A DNA stretch of 10,045 nucleotides, from assembly GCA_023386395.1 (NCBI GenBank), contig JAEWJV010000058.1, forward strand, positions 1 through 10,045. Direction: 5' to 3'. Position 1 is the first letter of the stretch; each line of letters opens with the position of its first letter. Of the stretch, positions 1-7,562 are shown in pieces. Below the pieces are notes generated by a model. That model had not been told where the DNA came from and made no database searches. It was given only the letters and a program-made list of their open reading frames with translations. The stretch is from Bacteroidota bacterium. Lineage in GTDB: Bacteria > Bacteroidota > Bacteroidia > Chitinophagales > Chitinophagaceae. The position numbers and the translations under genes are program-made.

Positions 1-66
1 GCTGTTTACAGCGGGTTGTATGCAAGATTAAAAGATGTTTTTGCTGAATTAACTGCAATAAATTAA
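1..66 (+). CDS. 3' end of an upstream gene, possibly an FGGY-family sugar kinase
   Basis: The window opens inside a reading frame that runs from base 1 to a TAA stop at 64-66, giving 21 residues. The tail contains VYSGLYARLKDVFAEL, which resembles the final helix of FGGY carbohydrate kinases such as xylulokinase, where a pattern like Y..LY..LK..F is common close to the C-terminus. That match is from memory of the family and is short, so the identity is a suggestion only. The stop lies four bases before the next ATG, so this gene and the acetyltransferase gene are probably on one transcript. Confidence 0.5.
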   Translation, partial: AVYSGLYARLKDVFAELTAIN

Positions 67-70
67 ACAA

Positions 71-508
71 ATGGAAATAACTATAAGAAAAGCCGAACCT
101 AAGGATTTTGGAGAGATTTATACGCTCATGAAAACGTTTTCAGCATTCATACAAACGCCGGAAAAAGTTACCATAACGCCTGAACAAATGCTGCAGGACA
201 AAGATTGTTTCAATTGTTTTATTGCTGTTAGGCGTAAAAAAATAATTGCTTTTGCCTCCTGGTTTTTTGCTTATTATTCATGGACGGGAAAAGCTGTTTA
301 TTTGGATGACCTATATGTTTTGCAGAAATATCGTGGCTTGGGCATTGGAAGTAAATTATTAGATAAAGTAATTGAAACTGCAAAAAATGCAAATTGCAAA
401 AAGCTGAGATGGCAGGTGTCGAACTGGAATAAAAAGGCGATTGAGTTTTACAAAAAGCGTGGCGCTGTAATTAATAGCGTAGAAATAAACTGTGATTTGG
501 AATTATGA
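71..508 (+). CDS. GNAT-family N-acetyltransferase, SSAT-like
   Basis: A 145-residue single-domain cytoplasmic protein that should transfer an acetyl group from acetyl-CoA to an amine. The acetyl-CoA pyrophosphate-binding motif R-x-x-G-x-G is seen as RGLGIG at residues 88-93, preceded by the beta-4 strand AVYLDDLYVL (75-84). The C-terminal part (residues 114-131) has W-x-V-x-N-W-N-x-x-A-x-x-F-Y-x-x-x-G-A, which is typical of the spermidine/spermine or thialysine acetyltransferase branch. Length is normal for a one-domain GNAT, and the start directly follows the upstream stop. The natural substrate (polyamine, diamine, lysine analogue or other) cannot be read from the sequence. The gene is probably cotranscribed with the gene ending at 66, and a strong hairpin begins two bases after its stop. 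Confidence 0.9.
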   Translation: MEITIRKAEPKDFGEIYTLMKTFSAFIQTPEKVTITPEQMLQDKDCFNCFIAVRRKKIIAFASWFFAYYSWTGKAVYLDDLYVLQKYRGLGIGSKLLDKVIETAKNANCKKLRWQVSNWNKKAIEFYKKRGAVINSVEINCDLEL

Positions 509-510
509 AC

Positions 511-560
511 AGCGGGCTATTTTATCATATTGATACAGAATGGCCCGCTCCCTTATTTTT
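511..560 (+). terminator. Hairpin terminator after the acetyltransferase gene
   Basis: Arms AGCGGGCTATT (511-521) and AATGGCCCGCT (539-549) pair over 11 bp with one G-T wobble. A second short stem, TATCA (523-527) with TGATA (531-535), sits inside the loop. A T-rich stretch including TTTTT follows at 556-560. The hairpin starts two bases after the TGA stop at 506-508, the expected place for an intrinsic terminator. Its 3' side overlaps the predicted tyrS promoter. Confidence 0.65.
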
Positions 561-561
561 G
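530..561 (+). promoter_or_regulatory. Bacteroidota-type promoter for tyrS
   Basis: TATTTTTG at 554-561 matches the Bacteroidota -7 consensus TAnnTTTG exactly. A TTG at 530-532 lies 21 bases upstream, within the normal spacing for the -33 element. Transcription would start near 568, leaving a leader of only about eight bases before the ATG at 576. There is no room for a Shine-Dalgarno sequence, which is not unusual in this phylum. Confidence 0.6.
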
Positions 562-575
562 CACAAATTTTTTGA

Positions 576-1853
576 ATGAATTTGATTGAAGAACTGCGTT
601 GGCGCGGAATGATCCAGGATATTATGCCTGGCACCGAAGAGCAATTGCTGAAGGAACAAACGTCTGCCTATATTGGTTTTGACCCCACAGCCGAAAGCCT
701 GCATATTGGCAGCCTTGTACCAATTTTATTATTGGTGCATTTGCAAAGGGCTGGTCATAAACCTTATGCATTGGTGGGCGGCGCCACCGGCATGATCGGC
801 GACCCAACGGGCAAAAGCGAAGAGCGTAATTTATTAAGTGAAGATGTGCTGCAGCGCAACCAGGACGGCATAAAAAAGCAACTGGAAAAATTCCTGCAGT
901 TTGATGAAAGCATGCCTAACGCGGCTGTCATGGTAAATAATTACGATTGGTTTAAAGAAATGAGCTTTCTTGATTTCATTCGTGATACGGGCAAACACAT
1001 TACTGTAAATTATATGATGGCCAAAGACAGCGTGAAGAAAAGAATTGAGAGTGAGAATGGCATAAGTTTTACAGAATTTACTTATCAGCTTATCCAGGGC
1101 TATGATTTTTACTGGCTGTATAAACATCATAATTGCAAACTGCAAATGGGTGGCAGCGACCAGTGGGGAAATATAACAACCGGCACAGAATTAATCCGCC
1201 GCAAAACCGGTGGCGAGGCTTTTGCCTTTACCTGCCCCCTGCTTAAAAAATCAGATGGCGGAAAATTTGGCAAAAGCGAAAAAGGGAATGTGTGGCTGGA
1301 TGCAGAAAAAACCTCGCCTTACCAGTTTTACCAGTTTTGGGTGAATGCGGCGGATGATGATGCCAAAAAATGGATTAAGATCTTTACTTTTTTACCAACA
1401 GAGAAAATAGAAACACTTATACAGCAACATGATGAAAATGCCGCTCTGCGCCTGCTGCAGAAGACGCTTGCAAAGGAAGTTACGCTGTTTGTGCATGGCG
1501 AAGAAGGTTTAAAACAGGCAATAGAAACGACTGAAAAATTATTTGCCAATCAATCGGCACCAGCTGAAAGTTTAAGCGAAGAAGATCTGGAAGGCATGGA
1601 AGGCGTTGTTAAGATTGACTATGATGTAATTAAATTAAACAGCGGTATTGATGTAATCTCTTTTCTCACAGAAACCAACATTTTCCCGAGTCGCGGTGAA
1701 GCGAGAAAAATGATACAAAACGGCGGCGTAAGCTTTAACCGTGAAAAAGTTAATAGTTTACAGATGACCGTTGACAGCTCGGTTTTATTGCATAAGAAAT
1801 ATTTGCTGGTGCAGAAAGGCAAGAAGAACTATTACCTGGTTAAAGTTGGCTGA
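576..1853 (+). CDS. tyrS: Tyrosyl-tRNA synthetase
   Basis: A 425-residue class I aminoacyl-tRNA synthetase that activates tyrosine with ATP and charges tRNA-Tyr in the cytoplasm. The HIGH-type signature is HIGS at residues 43-46, and the KMSKS-type loop is KFGKS at 230-234, the form usual in bacterial TyrRS. Tyrosine-pocket elements are visible: AYIGFDPT (31-38), YQLIQGYD (170-177) and GGSDQWGN (192-199). The C-terminal S4-like RNA-binding domain covers about 360-425 (SRGEARKMIQNGGVSFN). Length matches the bacterial family. The chosen ATG sits a few bases after a perfect -7 box and begins the conserved N-terminal segment MNLIEELRWRGM. The stop overlaps the next start by one base (TGATG), so the downstream hydrolase is probably translationally coupled. 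Confidence 0.98.
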   Translation: MNLIEELRWRGMIQDIMPGTEEQLLKEQTSAYIGFDPTAESLHIGSLVPILLLVHLQRAGHKPYALVGGATGMIGDPTGKSEERNLLSEDVLQRNQDGIKKQLEKFLQFDESMPNAAVMVNNYDWFKEMSFLDFIRDTGKHITVNYMMAKDSVKKRIESENGISFTEFTYQLIQGYDFYWLYKHHNCKLQMGGSDQWGNITTGTELIRRKTGGEAFAFTCPLLKKSDGGKFGKSEKGNVWLDAEKTSPYQFYQFWVNAADDDAKKWIKIFTFLPTEKIETLIQQHDENAALRLLQKTLAKEVTLFVHGEEGLKQAIETTEKLFANQSAPAESLSEEDLEGMEGVVKIDYDVIKLNSGIDVISFLTETNIFPSRGEARKMIQNGGVSFNREKVNSLQMTVDSSVLLHKKYLLVQKGKKNYYLVKVG

Positions 1854-2533
1854 TGCAAAACCTTTATTGCATTTCGGGGCTGGGCGCAGATGAAAGGGTA
1901 TTTCAATACCTTGATTTATCTTTTGCCCGTCCTGTTTTTATCAATTGGATAAAGCCGCTGCCGGACGAAACCCTGGAAGCGTATGCCAGCCGTCTTAAAG
2001 AGAAATTTATCGGTGAAGAAGATCCGCTTATTATCGGCCTCTCACTTGGAGGCATGCTGGCCACAGAAATTGCAAAACAGCTCCCCAAAGCAAATGTTAT
2101 TATCATTTCAAGCGCTAAAACCAGGAAGGAGCTGCCATTTTACTGGAGAATTTTCCGTCGCATCCCTCTTTATAAAATCTTGTCATACAGCCTGGTGAAA
2201 CAAACACTGGCCATACAGGAATATTTCCTGGGCGCCGGTTCTGAATTAAGCAGGCAATACGAAAAAACGGTAATAGACAGAGCTAATATGCATTTTTATA
2301 AATGGGCCATTGGTGCTATCGTATCCTGGGAAAATAAAACGGTGCCTTCTAACGTTTTTCATATACATGGCAGCAACGACAGGCTGCTTCCGATGCGGTT
2401 TGTAAAACCCAACTTTATAATAAATAACGGCGGGCATTTAATGATAATAGAAAATGCCGCAGAAGTTTCGGCTGTTTTAAAACAAATATTTGCCGTAAAA
2501 TATAAGCCCGGTGAATTAAATTTGGCGTTTTAA
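1853..2533 (+). CDS. Alpha/beta-fold hydrolase
   Basis: A 226-residue cytoplasmic protein with the alpha/beta-hydrolase layout. The oxyanion region is CISGLGADERVF (6-17). The nucleophile elbow G-x-S-x-G-G is GLSLGG (62-67), with Ser64 as the likely nucleophile. The acid is probably Asp176 in HGSNDRLLP and the base His195 in GGHLMI, so a full catalytic triad is present in canonical order. There is no signal peptide or membrane segment. The protein is short for the family, with a small cap region (about 90-160). The substrate is unknown: an ester or thioester hydrolase is the general expectation. Its start overlaps the tyrS stop by one base, implying cotranscription and coupled translation, but no functional link to tRNA charging can be shown from this sequence. 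Confidence 0.88.
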   Translation: MQNLYCISGLGADERVFQYLDLSFARPVFINWIKPLPDETLEAYASRLKEKFIGEEDPLIIGLSLGGMLATEIAKQLPKANVIIISSAKTRKELPFYWRIFRRIPLYKILSYSLVKQTLAIQEYFLGAGSELSRQYEKTVIDRANMHFYKWAIGAIVSWENKTVPSNVFHIHGSNDRLLPMRFVKPNFIINNGGHLMIIENAAEVSAVLKQIFAVKYKPGELNLAF

Positions 2534-2627
2534 ATCCGCAACAATTATACAAGTGATTGATTTATAAGTTCAACCTTTTCTATGAAAGGCCAAAGCAGGT
2601 TTGAATACTTTACAAATTTGTTTATAA

Positions 2628-2658
2628 TTGTCGCAATATTTCAAACTTTATATCGTTG
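2628..2658 (+). promoter_or_regulatory. Probable Bacteroidota-type promoter for gldJ
   Basis: TATCGTTG at 2651-2658 matches TAnnTTTG with one mismatch, and TTG at 2628-2630 lies exactly 20 bases upstream. The predicted transcript would start near 2665, about 23 bases before the gldJ ATG. The rest of the 2534-2687 gap holds only AT-rich sequence and a weak hairpin. Confidence 0.4.
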
Positions 2659-2687
2659 TTTTAGATTCTAAAGATTAATTTTCAAAA

Positions 2688-4253
2688 ATGATAAGGCTGC
2701 TTAAATTTTCGATGTACACTTTTTTGCTCGCAGGCCTGCTGGTTTCGTGCAAAAAGGGTGGAAGCAAGAGTTCCTGGAAAAAGAAGGACGGTACCAGTGA
2801 TGTAACCGGCTGGCATTACAATGATAAAGACCAGGGCGGTTATTACGTGGCCAAACCTAAAGATATTAAAACCGGGCCCGGTCTTGTGTTTGTGCAGGGC
2901 GGTACTTTCAGCATGGGCTCAACTGAAGAGGATGTAATGGGCGATAACAATAACTTTCCCCGTCGCGTTACGGTTAATTCCTTTTTTATAGATAAGACGG
3001 AAGTGGCTAACGTGCATTATCGCGAATATATTCACTGGATTGAAAATGTATTTTCCGATCCTCAATATGAAGCCGTAGTTCAGGGCGCAAAACCCGATAC
3101 GCTTGTCTGGCGCAGCGAGCTGGCCTATAACGAGCCTTATGTTGAATATTATTTCCGCCATCCTTCCTATAATTATTATCCTGTAGTTGGCGTAACCTGG
3201 AGGCAGGCCCATGATTTTTGTATCTGGCGTACCGACAGGGTGAATGAGCTGGCTTTAATAAAATCGGGTTATCAAAACAAAAACCTGATTAAGCAGGAAA
3301 TGAATGGCGGCGGCCAGGACAATTTCAATACGAAATCTTATTTAATGGGTGAATATGAAGGCGTTCCCGGTAAACCGAAAAAGAACCCATTGAAAGATGC
3401 ACAGGGCAGACCAAGAACAAGCGTTGCTTTTGAAGATGGCATTTTATTTCCCGATTACCGGCTTCCAACCGAAGCGGAATGGGAATATGCAGCTTTGGGC
3501 CTTGTTAGTGAAAACCCTGCCCCGCGCAAAAATGAAAAGAAAAGGGGGGAAGAACTGATTGCCAACAAGCAGGTATATGCCTGGAAAAATGACGGTTACG
3601 ATAACCTGCGCGCTACAAAAAAAGGTGCAATGCAGGGTGCCATGCTGGCCAATTTTAAACGGGGCAATGGCGACTATATGGGTGTTTCTGGCGGGTTGAA
3701 CGACCGTTCTGCCATACCGGCCTCTGTTACCTCTTTCTTTCCAAATGGTTTTGGCCTTTATAATATGAGTGGCAATGTGAGCGAATGGGTAGCTGATGTT
3801 TACAGGCCTAATTCATTAATGGATGTAGATGATATTAATCCATACCGCGGTAACGTTTTTATGCAGGTTGACAAAAGTGGCGGTGAAGGAAATATGAGGG
3901 ATAGCCTGGGTAGGATTAAAATGATTCCCGAAAATGATTCTGCTTTAGCTGACCGCCGCAATTACCAGCGTTCTTATGCCATTGATTACCTGGAAGGTGA
4001 TTCTGCCAGCCGTGTATTTTACGGATATGGTGTTACAACTTTAATCAGTGATCAGAGCAGGGTTATAAAAGGTGGAAGCTGGCTTGATATGCCTTACTGG
4101 CTGAGCCCTGGTGCCCGCCGTTTTTATGAAGAATATGAAAGCAGCGCTACCATTGGCTTCCGTTGCGCCATGACACATTATGGAGCGCCCGAGTCTGGGT
4201 CCACTAAGACCAAAACAGGTAACTTCTTCCCGAAAAGAAGGCAAAAGAGATAA
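2688..4253 (+). CDS. gldJ: Gliding motility / T9SS lipoprotein GldJ
   Basis: A 521-residue lipoprotein of the gliding motility and type IX secretion machinery. In Flavobacterium, GldJ is needed for gliding and for stability of GldK. The N-terminus is a lipoprotein signal peptide with lipobox LVSC, giving lipidated Cys21. The residues after it (KKGG) are basic rather than acidic, in keeping with a periplasm-facing protein. The segment TGWHYNDKDQGG (about 40-51), then GPGLVFVQGGTFSMGS and FFIDKTEVANVHYREYI, follow the GldJ pattern as I recall it. The remainder is a formylglycine-generating-enzyme (SUMF1) fold: RLPTEAEWEYA, MSGNVSEWVAD, KGGSW (461-465) and GFRCA (490-494). The two catalytic cysteines of true FGE are absent after KGGSW (residues there are LDMPYWLSPGA), so a structural role is expected rather than sulfatase activation. 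Length is close to known GldJ. The paralogue GldK is the main alternative. Confidence 0.9.
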   Translation: MIRLLKFSMYTFLLAGLLVSCKKGGSKSSWKKKDGTSDVTGWHYNDKDQGGYYVAKPKDIKTGPGLVFVQGGTFSMGSTEEDVMGDNNNFPRRVTVNSFFIDKTEVANVHYREYIHWIENVFSDPQYEAVVQGAKPDTLVWRSELAYNEPYVEYYFRHPSYNYYPVVGVTWRQAHDFCIWRTDRVNELALIKSGYQNKNLIKQEMNGGGQDNFNTKSYLMGEYEGVPGKPKKNPLKDAQGRPRTSVAFEDGILFPDYRLPTEAEWEYAALGLVSENPAPRKNEKKRGEELIANKQVYAWKNDGYDNLRATKKGAMQGAMLANFKRGNGDYMGVSGGLNDRSAIPASVTSFFPNGFGLYNMSGNVSEWVADVYRPNSLMDVDDINPYRGNVFMQVDKSGGEGNMRDSLGRIKMIPENDSALADRRNYQRSYAIDYLEGDSASRVFYGYGVTTLISDQSRVIKGGSWLDMPYWLSPGARRFYEEYESSATIGFRCAMTHYGAPESGSTKTKTGNFFPKRRQKR

Positions 4254-4271
4254 GAATAATCAAAATAAGAT

Positions 4272-4306
4272 AAAGGCCATCTGCGCAGCGGATGGCCTTT
4301 CTTATT
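4272..4306. terminator. Bidirectional hairpin terminator between gldJ and the TonB receptor
   Basis: AAAGGCCATCTGC (4272-4284) pairs with GCGGATGGCCTTT (4288-4300) over 13 bp with one G-T pair and a 3-base loop, followed on the plus strand by CTTATT. On the minus strand the same hairpin is followed by ATCTTATTTTG. It lies between two convergent stop codons (4253 and 4327) and can serve both genes. Confidence 0.85.
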
Positions 4307-4326
4307 GAAGTTAATTGATGCACATT

Positions 4327-6375
4327 TTACAATTCCAGTTTTACGCCGCCAAAATAATTTCTCAGTGGTGAAGGATTAAAATACCTGCCGCCAATTGCAT
4401 TCAGATCATTTCCCAAGCTATAATTTTCATTTAAAAAATTATCGACACCAAAATAAAAATCAAGCAGGGTTTTACCGAATAGCTTTTTAAACCCGAGTTT
4501 TAGCTGGAGCAATTTATAATTGTCGGCATACACATCATTGGCATCAGTAAGTGGTATGGCTGAAGTAAAATTAAAGTTGGCATTTAAATAAACACCCGGT
4601 TTTGTGTACACATCAACCGTGGTAACATTTACATTTTTCGGAACGCCTGTAAGGTGATTTCCGGAGAAATCTTTCACGCCCGTAATATAATTATTGAATT
4701 TGTATGGCTGGTAAGCCATACCATTTGAAACCGAAATGGTGTTTATAAACCCATGATTATTTCTAACCGGGAACCCGTTCAGCCATATTTCAAACCCGGG
4801 CTGCCGTGTTCCACCTGCATTTACAAAATAGTCGGCGCCCGTACTGTCTGTTTGTGCTACGATGGCATTTTTTAAATTAAAGCTGTAAACAGAGGCGCTG
4901 AACTCAATACGTTTTTGTAATGCAGAACCTTTTATGCCCGCCTCATAATTCCATCCATATTCCGGCTGGAGATTGTAAAACTGGTTGGTTGAAGGCCGTA
5001 CTTCTGCCAATGTGGGTGGTGAAAAACCTTTTGAGGCTATTGCAAACAATGAAAGATTATTATTAACCGAATAAAGCAGGCTAAACCTTGGCGCCCACAA
5101 CATGTTTGTGTTTTGATGCTGCCAGTAATTATAAATACTGTCTGAAATACGGTTGTATTTCAACAGCTGCCGGTTGGTGCTTAACCCTGCCTGCACGAGC
5201 AATTTTCTAAACTTTACATTCACCTGTGTAAACAACAGGTATTGCGTAACATGTACTTTGTCATTATACAGCAAATCACCGGCTCTTCCGCTGTTGTTTT
5301 CATAATTATTGATATTTGAAATATTTTGCTGCCATTCTCCACCAGTAAGCCATTTTACTTTTAAAGTATTCATTTCAAATACGGTTCTTGCTCCATAGTT
5401 TGATTCGCCGCGTTCTTCATAGTTTGTGATAAACGGGTTTTTAAAATCAGTGTGGTTTATCGTTACCGAAGTGGTATTACTCCAAAGGTCATTGAAAGCG
5501 GAGCGGAGGCTAAGGCCCGCAAAACCTGTTTTATTATAAATGCCTGCTTTTTGCTGAACGGCGCCGGGCAGGGTGGCGGTAGGTTGCCTGGCAAGTGTAG
5601 GCAAAGAATCCATTTGTGCCTTGGTAATGCCGCCTGGTGTTTCGTAATGAAGATCTGTATAAAATAGTAGGGCGGATAATTGTTCTTTGTTGCTGATATT
5701 CCAGTCCAGGCTTGATTGTATGGCATCTTTTCGCATGGCGCTTTGCTGCCTGTAACCATTATTTTGATAATGGCTTTGCTGCACACTGAAATTTAGTTTT
5801 TTAGACTGATAATTGAAAACAAGCTGTTCATTCAGTAAGTTATAAGAGCCGGTTTCCACATTGGCACTGAATATTTTTTGTATGACCGAAGGGTTTGTTT
5901 TCAGCAAAACTGCACCGCCGGTATTGGCGCCATACAGGCTGCTGGCAGGCCCTTTAATTATTTCAACTGAAGAAAGCTGGCTGATATCAATAAGATTTAA
6001 ATAAGTATTTCCACCGGCATCGGTAAGCGGGATATTATTCCAGTAAACTTTTATGTTTCGCACGCCAAATGGCGAGCGCAGCAGGCTGCCGCGGATGGAA
6101 AGCCGGTAGCTGCCGGGGCTTCTTTCTTCCATTCTTACCCCGGCCACAGCATTAAAAACGGGCACTAATGTTTTATTATCAAAACGTTCAAGTTGCGGTT
6201 TGTCAATAATGGATATGGTGGCAGGAGCATCTTTCCAGTTGGCGGCGCCGCCAAACGCGGTAACGGTTACAGGCTCCAGGATGGCCGTATCGGAAGATAT
6301 TTTAGAAGAATCAGCTTGAGCACCGACAGAAGCAGACAGCAGGCAGGAAAAAATAAGAAATAAGGAAAACCTCAA
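4327..6375 (-). CDS. TonB-dependent outer-membrane receptor
   Basis: An outer-membrane beta-barrel receptor that imports a ligand using TonB-ExbBD energy. Counted from the TTG at 6375 (682 residues), the protein opens with a clean signal peptide (LRFSLFLIFSCLLSASVGAQA). A TonB-box-like EPVTVTA follows at about 34-40 and a plug domain at about 47-160, ending in VEIIKGPASSLYGANTGG. The rest is a long barrel closing with FGGVKLEL. There is no N-terminal carboxypeptidase-like domain, so it is not a typical SusC protein. It is closer to siderophore, haem or cobalamin-type receptors, but the ligand is not evident. The open frame extends to ATGs at 6480 and 6528, but these would place about 35-51 atypical residues before the signal peptide, and 6528 lies just ahead of a hairpin read as the pdhB terminator. 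The internal TTG, with a promoter-like element upstream, is therefore preferred. The start is uncertain; the family is not. Confidence 0.9.
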   Translation of the reverse strand: MRFSLFLIFSCLLSASVGAQADSSKISSDTAILEPVTVTAFGGAANWKDAPATISIIDKPQLERFDNKTLVPVFNAVAGVRMEERSPGSYRLSIRGSLLRSPFGVRNIKVYWNNIPLTDAGGNTYLNLIDISQLSSVEIIKGPASSLYGANTGGAVLLKTNPSVIQKIFSANVETGSYNLLNEQLVFNYQSKKLNFSVQQSHYQNNGYRQQSAMRKDAIQSSLDWNISNKEQLSALLFYTDLHYETPGGITKAQMDSLPTLARQPTATLPGAVQQKAGIYNKTGFAGLSLRSAFNDLWSNTTSVTINHTDFKNPFITNYEERGESNYGARTVFEMNTLKVKWLTGGEWQQNISNINNYENNSGRAGDLLYNDKVHVTQYLLFTQVNVKFRKLLVQAGLSTNRQLLKYNRISDSIYNYWQHQNTNMLWAPRFSLLYSVNNNLSLFAIASKGFSPPTLAEVRPSTNQFYNLQPEYGWNYEAGIKGSALQKRIEFSASVYSFNLKNAIVAQTDSTGADYFVNAGGTRQPGFEIWLNGFPVRNNHGFINTISVSNGMAYQPYKFNNYITGVKDFSGNHLTGVPKNVNVTTVDVYTKPGVYLNANFNFTSAIPLTDANDVYADNYKLLQLKLGFKKLFGKTLLDFYFGVDNFLNENYSLGNDLNAIGGRYFNPSPLRNYFGGVKLEL

Positions 6376-6415
6376 GGTGTATTTTGCTGACCAGGAATGG
6401 AAGCAACTGCTGCCA

Positions 6416-6446
6416 TAAAAATATGCAGCAGAAGGGAGTGACACAA
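6416..6446 (-). promoter_or_regulatory. Possible promoter for the TonB receptor
   Basis: On the minus strand, TATTTTTA (6423 down to 6416) matches TAnnTTTG except for its last base, and TTG (6446-6444) lies 20 bases upstream. Initiation would fall near 6409, about 34 bases before the proposed TTG start at 6375 and downstream of both alternative ATGs. Confidence 0.35.
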
Positions 6447-6480
6447 CCGTGCTGAATTGAAATACAAAAGCTGGCTTCAT

Positions 6481-6519
6481 AACAATAAGAATCCCGATGT
6501 TGTATGCAAACATCGGGAT
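6481..6519 (-). terminator. Probable terminator after pdhB
   Basis: ATCCCGATGTT and AACATCGGGAT form a perfect 11-bp inverted repeat (6491-6501 and 6509-6519) with a 7-base loop. On the minus strand it is followed by TCTTATTGTT. It lies 37 bases past the pdhB stop. If the receptor were translated from 6528 or earlier, the hairpin would lie inside its coding region. Confidence 0.6.
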
Positions 6520-6555
6520 AAATCTCATATACCTTTCCCTGTTTAAAAATGAGCT

Positions 6556-7542
6556 CTATTTCTTCAGGTACATTACTTCTTTTACAAGCTTTATGGTGCG
6601 GTCAACACTTGGCAGGTAAGCTGCTACCAGGTTTGGTGCATAGTGCATGGGCGCATCAGCGGTGGTAAGGCGGCGAACCGGAGCATCAAGGTAGTCAAAA
6701 CCTTCTTTTTGTATACGGTAACTAAGCTCGCTGGCAACACCGCACATAGGCCATTCTTCTGCAACAATTACAAGGCGGTTGGTTTTTTTTACACTTTCCA
6801 AAACCGTCATCCAGTCGAGTGGGCGAATAGTACGAAGGTCAATTACTTCTGCGCTTATATTTTCTTTTTCAAGTTCAGCGGCGGCACCAAGTGCTACTTT
6901 CATCATTTTATTGAAAGAAACAATAGTAACATCGTTGCCTTGTTTTTTTATATCGGCTTTACCTAATTCAATATAATATTCTTCTTCAGGCACTTCACTT
7001 TTGTCTCCGTACATTATTTCACTTTCCATAAACATCACAGGATCCCGTTCGTAACGGATGGCTTGTTTTAGCAAGCCTTTTGCATCGTAACCATTTGAAA
7101 CTGAAACTACTTTTAAGCCCGGAATATTGGCATAAATATTTTCAAAAGCGGTGGAGTGCTGGGCGCCAAGCTGGCCGGCGCTTCCGTTTGGTCCGCGGAA
7201 AACAATGGGGCAACCAATTTGCCCGCCACTCATGGCAAGCATTTTTGAGGCAGTATTTAAAATCTGGTCAAGCGCTAAAACAGCAAAATTCCAGGTCATA
7301 AATTCAATAACAGGGAGCAGGCCGTTTTGGGCAGCACCAACGCCAATTCCGGCAAAACCAAGCTCAGAAATAGGTGTATCAATCACGCGTTTAGGGCCAA
7401 ATTCGGCCAGCATACCCTGACTTACTTTATAGGCGCCATTATATTCGGCCACTTCTTCACCCATTAAAAATACACGCTCGTCTCTTCTCATCTCTTCATT
7501 CATCGCTTCGCGTAAAGCTTCACGAAAGGCAATTTGTCGCAT
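6556..7542 (-). CDS. pdhB: Pyruvate dehydrogenase E1 component, beta subunit
   Basis: A 328-residue cytoplasmic subunit of the E1 heterotetramer, which decarboxylates pyruvate with thiamine diphosphate and passes the acetyl group to lipoyl-E2 to make acetyl-CoA. The N-terminal MGEEVAEYNGAYKVSQGM (27-44) holds the thiamine-diphosphate-activating glutamate (Glu30). RVIDTPISELGFAGIGVGAA (52-71) and FRGPNGSAGQLGAQHS (115-130, including conserved His129) are classic transketolase pyrimidine-domain motifs. The C-terminal transketolase domain starts near 203 (DVTIVSFNKM) and includes VIDLRTIRPLDW. Length fits the family. It could in principle be a branched-chain 2-oxoacid E1 beta, but the pattern fits pdhB better. 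No alpha-subunit or E2 gene is adjacent. The ATG sits about 14 bases after the predicted transcription start. Confidence 0.95.
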   Translation of the reverse strand: MRQIAFREALREAMNEEMRRDERVFLMGEEVAEYNGAYKVSQGMLAEFGPKRVIDTPISELGFAGIGVGAAQNGLLPVIEFMTWNFAVLALDQILNTASKMLAMSGGQIGCPIVFRGPNGSAGQLGAQHSTAFENIYANIPGLKVVSVSNGYDAKGLLKQAIRYERDPVMFMESEIMYGDKSEVPEEEYYIELGKADIKKQGNDVTIVSFNKMMKVALGAAAELEKENISAEVIDLRTIRPLDWMTVLESVKKTNRLVIVAEEWPMCGVASELSYRIQKEGFDYLDAPVRRLTTADAPMHYAPNLVAAYLPSVDRTIKLVKEVMYLKK

Positions 7543-7562
7543 AGTAAAAATTTAAAGCGCGG

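Noticed and set aside
622..1822. Minus-strand open frames inside tyrS
   Set aside because: They lie opposite a fully conserved gene and encode no recognisable protein.
2569..2605. Possible hairpin after the alpha/beta hydrolase gene (CCTTT with AAAGG, extended by TTCAA with TTGAA)
   Set aside because: Only a 5-bp core with a bulged outer stem and no T-run after it; too weak to call a terminator.
2688..4253. Reading gldJ as a sulfatase-activating formylglycine-generating enzyme
   Set aside because: The catalytic cysteines are missing, and the lipoprotein signal and N-terminal pattern fit GldJ.
5452..5786. Alternative frames inside the TonB receptor gene on both strands
   Set aside because: Shadows of the barrel coding sequence with no family signature.
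4327..6375. Reading the TonB receptor as a SusC-type glycan importer
   Set aside because: No N-terminal carboxypeptidase-like domain, shorter than SusC, and no adjacent SusD-like gene; the neighbouring lipoprotein lacks SusD features.
6372..6416. A 14-codon frame whose TGA overlaps the proposed TTG start of the TonB receptor, resembling a leader peptide
   Set aside because: Its ATG lies within the predicted -7 box, so a transcript from that promoter would not include it, and there is no other support.
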